A stretch of DNA of 64,000 bases from CAXBDP01 sp963974465 (GTDB lineage: Bacteria > Bacteroidota > Bacteroidia > Cytophagales > Cyclobacteriaceae). The stretch lies in the NCBI GenBank assembly GCA_049340005.1, contig JBMPIY010000002.1; one strand, written 5' to 3'. Positions 57,659 through 64,000 of the stretch are shown here, piece by piece (position 1 is the first letter of the stretch; the number at the start of each line of letters is the position of its first letter). Position numbers and translations under genes: made by a program. The notes beneath the pieces are model-generated. The model was given only the letters and a program-made list of their open reading frames with translations, did no database searches and was not told the origin of the DNA.

Positions 57659-58204
57659 TTAGAAAATAAAACCAGCACGAATTATTAATGGACTTCCGTA
57701 TGGTGAGCGAATATTGTCGTGGACTAAATTGTAGAGCACAGTTAGATTCATTCCGCCACGCTCACCAAAGCCGTTAAATATTCCTCCGCCTACTAATAAG
57801 CCGGGCACCCATTCTCTACGGACTACCACATTTAGATTATCATCATATTGCGGGTATTCCACACTCATGCTTTCATATTCGGCATGAGCGAAAAAGCGCT
57901 GCATTATGTTATGGCGCATGAAAATCCGTCCGCCGTATACATTCGCACTCTGATCGAAGTTGTTATATCTCAAATATTGGTAGGTAGCTCCTAGGCCAGC
58001 TGAAAACTGAGGAGTAATCATATATCCGGCGAGAGGAGAAATATCCACAAAAGTGATATTCCCAAAACCTAAACTGAAATTTCCACCTCCATAAATCCGC
58101 TCCATAGTGCTAAGTTCCTTCACATCATCTGTTTGGATTTGAGCAATTGCAGACTGAAAAAGTAGAACAAATAATGTGGTGAAAAGTAGTTTGGAAAAAT
58201 TCAT
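57659..58204 (-). CDS. Small outer-membrane beta-barrel protein
   Basis: The 181-residue protein has a signal peptide (LFTTLFVLLFQSAIAQ) and a run of amphipathic beta-strands with Tyr/Phe ends: GNFSLGFGNITFVDISP, AGYMITPQFSAGLGATY, VYGGRIFMRHNIMQRFFAHA and a terminal Phe in IIRAGFIF. This fits an OmpA/OmpX-like eight-stranded barrel. No specific family is recognised. It lies 12 bases after the FtsB-like gene on the same strand. Confidence 0.72.
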   Translation of the reverse strand: MNFSKLLFTTLFVLLFQSAIAQIQTDDVKELSTMERIYGGGNFSLGFGNITFVDISPLAGYMITPQFSAGLGATYQYLRYNNFDQSANVYGGRIFMRHNIMQRFFAHAEYESMSVEYPQYDDNLNVVVRREWVPGLLVGGGIFNGFGERGGMNLTVLYNLVHDNIRSPYGSPLIIRAGFIF

Positions 58205-58216
58205 GAGATAGATTAT

Positions 58217-58504
58217 TTAATCTTCTTCAATTACGAAGATATCCTCTGTGGGTTTCTTCATAAAATACCTTTCTCTTGCAAATTTTTCTAAAAGGACAGG
58301 ATCATTGAACAATGCTTCTCTTTCTTTCTTAACTTGTTCTATTTGAAGAGAATAATGTTCCTTCTCATTTTCAAGGCTATTCAATTTAGATTTGAGCTTA
58401 AATTGAGAAATCAAGTCATTCCCATCTAAAAAAGCTATCCAAATAAGGAAGGATAAACTTGCCAGAAAGTAGAAGTTCTTAAATATGGAAGGTAATTTTT
58501 TCAA
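58217..58504 (-). CDS. FtsB/DivIC-family septum formation initiator
   Basis: The 95-residue protein has the FtsB/DivIC design: a short cytosolic start, one membrane helix (FYFLASLSFLIWIAFLDG) and a periplasmic leucine-zipper coiled coil (LKSKLNSLENEKEHYSLQIE). The conserved end FARERYFMKKPTEDIFVIEE is present. FtsB-type proteins work with FtsL and FtsQ in the divisome. It is downstream of eno on the same strand but behind eno's terminator, a common eno-ftsB neighbourhood. Confidence 0.88.
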   Translation of the reverse strand: MKKLPSIFKNFYFLASLSFLIWIAFLDGNDLISQFKLKSKLNSLENEKEHYSLQIEQVKKEREALFNDPVLLEKFARERYFMKKPTEDIFVIEED

Positions 58505-58529
58505 AATATCTAATAGTTGATGAAAAGAT

Positions 58530-58557
58530 AAAAAAAATTCCGGTCAAAAACCGGAAT
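58530..58557 (-). terminator. Terminator after eno
   Basis: On the minus strand ATTCCGGT-TTTTG-ACCGGAAT forms a perfect 8-bp hairpin followed by seven T residues. It separates eno from the FtsB-like gene. Confidence 0.9.
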
Positions 58558-58565
58558 CTCTCATA

Positions 58566-59846
58566 TTACCTAAAGTTTTTACCTGGAAAATAGGCTGTTT
58601 CGCCTAATTCCTCTTCTATTCGGAGCAATTGATTGTATTTTGCCATCCTATCTGATCTTGAAGCCGAACCAGTTTTAATTTGTCCAGTATTGAGTGCTAC
58701 TGCTAAATCAGCAATGGTAGAATCTTCCGTTTCACCAGAGCGATGGGACATTACAGAAGTATAAGAATTCTGTTTAGCTAGATTTACAGCTGAAATCGTT
58801 TCAGTCAAGGTTCCAATTTGGTTCACCTTAATTAGAATAGAATTACCGATACCCTCATCAATTCCTTTTTGGAGTCTTTTCACATTGGTCACAAATAAAT
58901 CGTCACCAACTAATTGAACTTTATCGCCGATAGCCTCGGTGTGGAGTTTCCAGCCAGCCCAGTCATCTTCGGCCATTCCGTCTTCGATAGAAATAATTGG
59001 ATATTTCTCAACCCATTCTTTCCAGTAGCTCGCCATTTGACTTGGTGTAAGCTTATCGCCAGTGGACTTTTTGAAATGGTAAACATTGTTTGTGGCATCG
59101 TAAAACTCAGAACTTGCAGCATCCATCGCAATAAAAACATCTTCGCCGGGTCTGTAGCCAGCTTTCTCAATGGCCATAAGCACCACTTCGATAGCTTCAA
59201 CATTTGAGGCAATATTTGGTGCAAAACCACCTTCGTCTCCAACATTTGTTGAAAGACCTTTTGCCTTCAAAACACTTTTCAAATGGTGAAATATTTCCGT
59301 TCCCATTCTTAAAGATTCAGAAAAGGATGGAGCATTTACGGGCATTACCATAAATTCTTGAAAATCGATAGAATTATCTGCATGGCTGCCACCATTCAAA
59401 ATATTCATCATTGGTACTGGAAGCGTGTTGGCACTTACACCACCCACATATCTATACAATGGCATTCCTAAAGATTGAGCAGCAGCACGCGCTGAAGCTA
59501 ATGAAACTGCAAGGATTGCATTGGCCCCAAGTTTAGATTTATTCTCAGTCCCGTCTAACTCGAGCATGATCTTATCAATCAAATTTTGCTCATGCACAGA
59601 AAAGCCAATCAGTTCTTCGGCGATTAGACCATTCACGTTATCTATTGCCTTCAATACACCTTTACCCATAAAGCGGGAGGAATCTCCATCACGCAGCTCA
59701 ACTGCTTCATGCACTCCAGTAGAAGCGCCGGAAGGCACAGCAGCTCTTCCTGCATAACCTTCAGCAGTCACAACATCCACTTCAATAGTTGGATTTCCTC
59801 TACTATCTAATATTTGGCGGGCATGTATTGATTCAATCAGACTCAT
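58566..59846 (-). CDS. eno: Enolase
   Basis: Enolase converts 2-phosphoglycerate to PEP. The 426-residue protein has the expected ARQILDSRGNPTIEVDV start, the ASTGVHEAVELRDGD loop, NILNGGSHADNSIDFQEFMV, GDEGGFAPNI, FIAMDAASSEFY with a metal Asp, SIEDGMAEDDW, QLVGDDLFVTN, ILIKVNQIGTLTE with the catalytic Lys and SHRSGETEDSTIADLAV. All metal and catalytic residues appear present. It ends in a strong terminator. An octamer copy in antisense orientation is at 59673-59680. Confidence 0.98.
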   Translation of the reverse strand: MSLIESIHARQILDSRGNPTIEVDVVTAEGYAGRAAVPSGASTGVHEAVELRDGDSSRFMGKGVLKAIDNVNGLIAEELIGFSVHEQNLIDKIMLELDGTENKSKLGANAILAVSLASARAAAQSLGMPLYRYVGGVSANTLPVPMMNILNGGSHADNSIDFQEFMVMPVNAPSFSESLRMGTEIFHHLKSVLKAKGLSTNVGDEGGFAPNIASNVEAIEVVLMAIEKAGYRPGEDVFIAMDAASSEFYDATNNVYHFKKSTGDKLTPSQMASYWKEWVEKYPIISIEDGMAEDDWAGWKLHTEAIGDKVQLVGDDLFVTNVKRLQKGIDEGIGNSILIKVNQIGTLTETISAVNLAKQNSYTSVMSHRSGETEDSTIADLAVALNTGQIKTGSASRSDRMAKYNQLLRIEEELGETAYFPGKNFR

Positions 59847-59856
59847 TAGAAAAATT

Positions 59857-60969
59857 TTATTTTTTTAGTAATTCAATAAATTCATCAAAAAGGTAACGAG
59901 AATCATGTGGCCCAGGTGAGCTTTCAGGATGATATTGCACTGAGAATGCTTTCTTGTTTTTGACCCTAATTCCTGCTACAGTATTATCATTCAAATGACT
60001 GTGAGTTAATTCCACAATATCAGATTTAAGCACATCCTCCATATTAACCACAAAGCCATGGTTTTGGGAAGTAATTTCACCTAATGTTGAAACATGGTTT
60101 TTAACTGGGTGATTCAAGCCTCTGTGTCCATGGTGCATTTTATAAGTACCACAACCACATGCTAAGGCAAGAATTTGGTGACCTAAACAAATTCCAAATA
60201 CTGGTTTATCGGCAGTCAAAATTTCTTTCACAGTATCCACCGCATAAGCCATCACTGCAGGGTCTCCAGGACCATTCGAAAGAAAATATCCATCAGGATT
60301 CCATTTCTCTATTTCAGCAAAAGTGGTTTTCGCAGGAAAAACCTTCACAAAACAATCTCTCGCCACGAAGTTTCTAAGAATATTGGTTTTAATACCGAAA
60401 TCTAAAGCTGCAATTTTAAATGTTGCTTCTGGGTTTCCAACTTCATACGCCTCTTTCGTGGACACAATCGAAGACAATTCTAAACCATCCATAGATGGCA
60501 CTTTCTTCAATTCATTCAAAAGTTCTTCAGGTGTACTTATTTCGGTCGAAATAATTGCATTCATAGCTCCTTTACTACGAATATGCTTCACTAATTTCCT
60601 TGTGTCAATATCAGAAATACCAACAACATTATTTTTATCTAAATATGCTTGTAAACTTTCGTCTGCTTGCTTTCTACTGAATGTAATTGAGAAATCACTT
60701 ACAACAAGTCCTGCAATTTTTGGAGTACTTGATTCTTGTTCATCTTCAACAACGCCATAATTACCTATGTGAGAAGTAGTATTCACTACAATTTGACCAA
60801 AGTAAGAAGGGTCAGTATAAATTTCTTGGTATCCGGTCATACCAGTATTAAAGCAAATTTCGCCTCCAGTAGTACCTTCTTTACCTATACTCTTACCTTC
60901 GAAAAAGCTTCCATCTTCTAAAAGTAAATAAGCAGGTTTTCTGTTGATTGATTGAAGTGGATAAGACAT
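59857..60969 (-). CDS. carA: Carbamoyl-phosphate synthase small subunit
   Basis: CarA is the glutamine amidotransferase that supplies ammonia to CarB for arginine and pyrimidine synthesis. The 370-residue protein has the N-terminal CPSase small-chain domain (YLLEDGSFFEGKSIG). The class I glutaminase domain follows, with nucleophile Cys in PVFGICLGHQILALACG and the His-Glu pair in FSVQYHPESSPGPHDSRY. carB is not in the window. It lies 10 bases upstream of eno on the same strand, so the two may be transcribed together. Confidence 0.96.
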   Translation of the reverse strand: MSYPLQSINRKPAYLLLEDGSFFEGKSIGKEGTTGGEICFNTGMTGYQEIYTDPSYFGQIVVNTTSHIGNYGVVEDEQESSTPKIAGLVVSDFSITFSRKQADESLQAYLDKNNVVGISDIDTRKLVKHIRSKGAMNAIISTEISTPEELLNELKKVPSMDGLELSSIVSTKEAYEVGNPEATFKIAALDFGIKTNILRNFVARDCFVKVFPAKTTFAEIEKWNPDGYFLSNGPGDPAVMAYAVDTVKEILTADKPVFGICLGHQILALACGCGTYKMHHGHRGLNHPVKNHVSTLGEITSQNHGFVVNMEDVLKSDIVELTHSHLNDNTVAGIRVKNKKAFSVQYHPESSPGPHDSRYLFDEFIELLKK

Positions 60970-61011
60970 AATGTAATTTAAATTTGACTCAAAAATATGG
61001 CTATCATTTTA

Positions 61012-61048
61012 AATAAAAAAAGGACTGATTTAAAAACCAGTCCTTTTT
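61012..61048 (-). terminator. Terminator after rplQ
   Basis: On the minus strand AAAAAGGACTG pairs with CAGTCCTTTTT and continues into a long T-run. It closes the ribosomal operon that ends with rplQ. Confidence 0.9.
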
Positions 61049-61068
61049 CAATATGTGTTGAGAAAACA

Positions 61069-61599
61069 TTAATCTTTTTTCTCTTCTGTTGTATCAGTTG
61101 TATCAGTTTCTTCTGAAGCTGATTTTGTTTCTACATCTGCTTTAGCTTCCACTTTTTCTGTTTTTGCAGTTGCTGTGGATTTGCCACCTCTTCTACTACG
61201 ACGAGTTTTAGTTTTAGCTGCAGATTCTGCCATCATAGCCTCATTGTAATCAACAAGTTCAATGATTGCCATTTCAGCATTGTCTCCTAATCTAGAGCCA
61301 GTTTTCAAAATACGAGTGTAACCGCCTGGTCTACTACCAATTTTTCCAGCTACTTCATCAAAAAGAACAGTAACTGAATCTTTATTCTGAAGATATGAAA
61401 ATACTACTCTACGAGAGTTTGTAGTATTATCTTTTGCTTTCGTTATAAGAGGCTCAACGTATTTTCTAAGCTCCTTTGCTTTTGCTAGCGTAGTGGAGAT
61501 TCTTTTGCTTATTATAAGAGAGGTTGCCATATTAGACAGCATAGCTTGTCTATGTGCAGTCTTTCTCCCTAAATGATTAAATTTCTTACCGTGTCTCAT
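61069..61599 (-). CDS. rplQ: 50S ribosomal protein L17
   Basis: The 176-residue protein has the L17 core in the first ~115 residues (MRHGKKFNHLGRKTAHRQAM, LRKYVEPLITKAKDN, RPGGYTRILKTGSRLGDNAE). A lineage-typical low-complexity tail of about 50 residues follows, first basic (TKTRRSRRGGKS) and then Glu/Thr-rich. It is the last gene of the rpsM-rpsK-rpsD-rpoA-rplQ operon. Confidence 0.97.
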   Translation of the reverse strand: MRHGKKFNHLGRKTAHRQAMLSNMATSLIISKRISTTLAKAKELRKYVEPLITKAKDNTTNSRRVVFSYLQNKDSVTVLFDEVAGKIGSRPGGYTRILKTGSRLGDNAEMAIIELVDYNEAMMAESAAKTKTRRSRRGGKSTATAKTEKVEAKADVETKSASEETDTTDTTEEKKD

Positions 61600-61605
61600 G
61601 GTATA

Positions 61606-62598
61606 TTAGTCTTCCTCAAGTTTATACTTACTCAAATCCATTCCAAAAGTTAGGTTCTTTTCAGCAACTAATTGCTCTAACTCAGCAAGGGACTTCTTAC
61701 CGAAATTTCTGAATTTCATCATATCTGAGATTTCAAGACGAACCAAATCGCCAAGAGTTTTAACCTCAGCTGCCTTTAGACAGTTGTAAGCTCTAACAGA
61801 TAAATCAAGATCACTTAGAGAAGTCTTCAATAGCTTTCTCATATGCAATAATTCTTCATCTACAACATCAGGCTCACCCGTTGGCTCTTTCTCGATAGTG
61901 ATGTCTTGATCCGTAAATAATCTAAAGTGATGAATCAGAATATCGGCAGCACCTTTCAAAGCATCTTCCGGATGGATCGAACCGTCTGTATCAACTTCAA
62001 TGATTAATTTTTCATAATCAGTTTTCTGTTCAACCCTTGTATTCTCAACGCTATATTTCACATTTTTGATAGGCGTGAAGATAGCATCAATAGGGATATA
62101 ACCGAATAGTTGTTCTGTTGGCTTATTTTCATCAGCAGGCAGATAACCACGACCCTTCTCAAGATTCAATTCAATTTCAAATGAAGAGTTCTCATCTAGA
62201 TGGCAGATTACTGCATCAGGATTCAGTATTTCAAATGAATTCGTAAAGTTAGCGATATCACCAGCAGTAAAAACACTTTGATCTTTAACTTGAACACGAA
62301 TCTTGTTATCAACTAATGCATCGTCAACCTTTTTGAACCTTACAGTTTTAAGGTTTAGGATAATTTCAGTTACATCTTCAACAACTCCCTCTATAGTGGA
62401 GAATTCATGAAGCACACCAGGAATAGAAATTCCAGTAATTGCGTAACCCTCCAAAGAGGAAAGGAGAATTCTCCTTAGCGCATTACCTATGGTAGTTCCA
62501 TAACCTTTTTCGAGTGGTTTAAATGTGAAAAGGCCTTTGGTATCATCGGCTTTTTCCATCACTACCTTCTCTGGCATTTGAAAAGCAAGAATAGACAT
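61606..62598 (-). CDS. rpoA: RNA polymerase alpha subunit
   Basis: The 330-residue alpha subunit has the N-terminal dimerisation domain (EKGYGTTIGNALRRILLSSL and GAAD-type segment LKGAADILIHHFRLF). The C-terminal alpha-CTD has LSVRAYNCLKAAEVKTLGDL and MMKFRNFGKKSLAELEQ, which contacts promoter DNA and activators. The gene is between rpsD and rplQ, as in most bacteria. Confidence 0.98.
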   Translation of the reverse strand: MSILAFQMPEKVVMEKADDTKGLFTFKPLEKGYGTTIGNALRRILLSSLEGYAITGISIPGVLHEFSTIEGVVEDVTEIILNLKTVRFKKVDDALVDNKIRVQVKDQSVFTAGDIANFTNSFEILNPDAVICHLDENSSFEIELNLEKGRGYLPADENKPTEQLFGYIPIDAIFTPIKNVKYSVENTRVEQKTDYEKLIIEVDTDGSIHPEDALKGAADILIHHFRLFTDQDITIEKEPTGEPDVVDEELLHMRKLLKTSLSDLDLSVRAYNCLKAAEVKTLGDLVRLEISDMMKFRNFGKKSLAELEQLVAEKNLTFGMDLSKYKLEED

Positions 62599-62629
62599 GT
62601 GTCAGTATTTTAAAAATTCAAAAGAATTA

Positions 62630-63235
62630 TTACTTGGAGTATAGCTCGACAATTAGCTGCTCCTTAATGTTTTCAGGGATATCATCCCTAGTTGGTTTGG
62701 TAATAAACTTACCAACCATCTCTTTTCCATCCCACTCTAGCCAAGAATATCTTTTACCACCTCTACCAGCTAAACTATCAGAGATAGCCTCTAGAGATTT
62801 AGATTTTTCTCTTACTCCAACTACATCACCTTCTTTCAAAGTGTAAGATGGAATATTCACAAGTTCACCATTTACGGTAATATGTTTGTGTGAAACCAAT
62901 TGTCTGGCTGCTCTTCTTGTTGGAGCGATTCCTAGACGGAAAACTGTATTGTCAAGACGAGCTTCAAGAAGCTGTAACAAAGTAGTACCAGTGATACCAT
63001 CTTTACGGGAAGCCTTGTCAAATAGATTAGCAAATTGTCTTTCTAAAACACCGTAGATGTATTTAGCCTTTTGCTTTTCCATTAACTGTACTGCATATTC
63101 AGATTGCTTTCTTCTGCGACCTTTACCATGCTGTCCAGGAGGATAGCTTTTCTTTTGAAGAGCTTTACTTGGACCAAGAATTGGCTCTCCATATCTTCTT
63201 GATATTTTTGCCTTGGGGCCTCTATATCTAGCCAT
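62630..63235 (-). CDS. rpsD: 30S ribosomal protein S4
   Basis: The 201-residue protein starts MARYRGPKAKISRRYGEPI and contains the S4 RNA-binding domain (LEARLDNTVFRLGIAPTRRA, ARQLVSHKHITVNGELVNIP). It nucleates 30S assembly and may autoregulate the operon. No zinc-binding cysteines are visible in the N-domain. Confidence 0.98.
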   Translation of the reverse strand: MARYRGPKAKISRRYGEPILGPSKALQKKSYPPGQHGKGRRRKQSEYAVQLMEKQKAKYIYGVLERQFANLFDKASRKDGITGTTLLQLLEARLDNTVFRLGIAPTRRAARQLVSHKHITVNGELVNIPSYTLKEGDVVGVREKSKSLEAISDSLAGRGGKRYSWLEWDGKEMVGKFITKPTRDDIPENIKEQLIVELYSK

Positions 63236-63264
63236 TATATTATCTTTTTATTCTTAACAGTGAA

Positions 63265-63657
63265 TTAGACTCTTCTTCTCTTTGGAGGACGACATCCATT
63301 ATGTGGAAGTGGAGTTACATCTTTAATCATTGTAACTTCAATACCAATATTCTGAATGGTTCTGATGGCTGACTCACGTCCGGCACCTGGTCCCTTTACA
63401 AAAACTTCTACCTTGCGTAAACCTAGGTCGAAAGCTGTTTGGGAGCAGTTTTGGGCAGCTACTTGCGCAGCGTAAGGAGTGTTCTTCTTAGAACCTCTGA
63501 AACCCATCTTACCCGCTGAAGCCCAGGAAATAACTTGTCCTGTGCTATTGGTAACGGAGATAATGATGTTGTTGAAGGTAGATTTTATATGTACCTGACC
63601 AATTGACTCAACAACAACAACTCTCTTTTTCGCTTTATCTTTTCTTTTCTGACTCAT
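63265..63657 (-). CDS. rpsK: 30S ribosomal protein S11
   Basis: The 130-residue protein has VHIKSTFNNIIISVTNSTGQ, ISWASAGKMGFRGSKKNTPY and the C-terminal DVTPLPHNGCRPPKRRRV, all typical of S11. It lies in the platform of the small subunit. It is 12 bases after rpsM. Confidence 0.98.
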   Translation of the reverse strand: MSQKRKDKAKKRVVVVESIGQVHIKSTFNNIIISVTNSTGQVISWASAGKMGFRGSKKNTPYAAQVAAQNCSQTAFDLGLRKVEVFVKGPGAGRESAIRTIQNIGIEVTMIKDVTPLPHNGCRPPKRRRV

Positions 63658-63669
63658 CGCTTATAAGTA

Positions 63670-64000
63670 CTATTTAGTCGCTTTCTTCTTATTAGCAACA
63701 GTTTTTCTCTTGCCTTTTCTAGTACGAGCATTAGTTTTCGTACGCTGTCCTCTTAGTGGAAGACTCTTACGGTGTCTAAGTCCACGGTAGCAACCAATAT
63801 CCATAAGTCTTTTGATGTTAATCTGAATTTCAGATTTCAATACACCTTCAACTTTGAATTCATTAGTAATTACCGCACGTATTGCCACTGATTCCTCATC
63901 AGTCCAATCAGCTACTTGTTTGTTACTATCAACACCGGCTTTCGACAAAATTTGCTGTGCAGCACTACGCCCAATACCAAAAATATAGGTAAGAGCTATT
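63670..64000 (-). CDS. rpsM: 30S ribosomal protein S13, C-terminal part (cut by window edge)
   Basis: The frame is open to the right edge and encodes at least 109 residues beginning IALTYIFGIGRSAAQQIL, so only the first ten or so residues lie outside. The later part has MDIGCYRGLRHRKSLPLRGQ and TKTNARTRKGKRKT, the S13 signature and basic tail. An ATG at 63946-63948 within the gene is not the start. Confidence 0.97.
   Translation of the reverse strand, partial: IALTYIFGIGRSAAQQILSKAGVDSNKQVADWTDEESVAIRAVITNEFKVEGVLKSEIQINIKRLMDIGCYRGLRHRKSLPLRGQRTKTNARTRKGKRKTVANKKKATK

Larger units (their letters stand above)
1177..59680. repeat. Dispersed octamer GCGGGAGG (39 perfect copies)
   Basis: Plus-strand GCGGGAGG begins at 3158, 7171, 9934, 12208, 15088, 16413, 19421, 23572, 29719, 31631, 39681, 44352, 46197, 49185, 51193, 56755 and 59673. 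The complement CCTCCCGC begins at 1177, 2121, 6689, 10737, 12024, 14372, 17971, 21618, 23328, 27206, 28574, 31358, 31660, 34048, 35802, 41120, 44832, 47634, 50650, 52837, 55292 and 56039. Thirty-seven are inside genes and two are intergenic. The base after the octamer is A or T in most copies, G in four and never C. The count was made by reading, so a copy may have been missed. Confidence 0.92.

Noticed and set aside
1177..59680. Octamer as a ribosome-binding sequence (GGGAGG looks like a Shine-Dalgarno core)
   Set aside because: Copies are inside genes in both orientations and not placed before start codons.
60323..60760. Antisense open frame of 145 codons within carA
   Set aside because: It is a shadow of carA, which is intact and fully conserved.

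Overview
The window is chromosomal DNA of a Bacteroidota bacterium, most probably of the Cytophagales. The evidence is an A+T-rich composition (judged by eye), -7 promoter elements of the form TAnnTTTG, a Bacteroidota-type LptD, and lineage-typical families (DUF3109, DUF1684, lysyl-tRNA synthetase with a C-terminal extension, fused DAHP synthase/chorismate mutase). Almost all of it is ordinary housekeeping sequence with densely packed, often overlapping genes. No tRNA, rRNA, CRISPR array or prophage was seen.

Layout. 0-2.3 kb (minus): rsmA, mgtE and the start of a 2-hydroxyacid dehydrogenase. 2.3-10.1 kb (plus): M17 aminopeptidase, pdxA, then the fatty-acid/translation cluster DUF177-rpmF-plsX-fabH-efp-accB-accC. 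10.2-13.3 kb: a large outer-membrane protein joining a metalloprotease, a beta-propeller and a barrel. 13.3-24.5 kb: two glycosyltransferases, a cyclophilin, gcvT, comB, a REP-associated transposase (RAYT) between inverted REP-like repeats, dtd and small enzymes. 24.5-28.4 kb: an AT-rich stretch with a small Cys-rich secreted peptide next to a propeller lipoprotein, followed by repeat-rich spacer. 28.4-31.5 kb (minus): WD40 protein, DivIVA-like protein, folB, chaN. 31.5-34.7 kb: a phosphopantetheinyl transferase and a redoxin, separated from a SirB1-like gene by a 1.04-kb non-coding insertion inside a 72-bp duplication. 34.7-44.2 kb: acyl-CoA carboxylase beta, MlaD, amidase, lptD, lysS, proline dehydrogenase. 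44.2-49.8 kb: shikimate/aromatic genes (two DAHP synthase-chorismate mutase fusions, a degenerate prephenate dehydratase-like gene, aroB, aroA). 50-61 kb: a metal-receptor protein, M42 peptidase, second carboxylase beta, ppx, a DUF4139 protein, an Ldh-family dehydrogenase, a ftsB-like gene, eno, carA. 61-64 kb: rplQ-rpoA-rpsD-rpsK-rpsM.

Two things stand out. First, the exact octamer GCGGGAGG (or its complement) occurs 39 times by my reading, about once per 1.6 kb. It lies in both orientations and in all six frames of unrelated genes, where about 0.3 copies would be expected at 40% G+C. This looks like a genome-wide DNA signal (Chi-like, uptake-like or architectural), not a coding effect. Second, the second DAHP synthase gene is preceded by what reads as a complete translational attenuator: a -7 element, a 26-codon leader peptide with seven alternating Tyr/Phe codons, a terminator, and a competing antiterminator that uses the whole 5' arm of the terminator.

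How the genes work together. Envelope building is the main theme (plsX/fabH/accBC for fatty acids, lptD and glycosyltransferases for LPS, MlaD, amidase, a TonB-type lipoprotein and the tripartite barrel protein). Aromatic biosynthesis, CoA-carboxylation and translation are the others.
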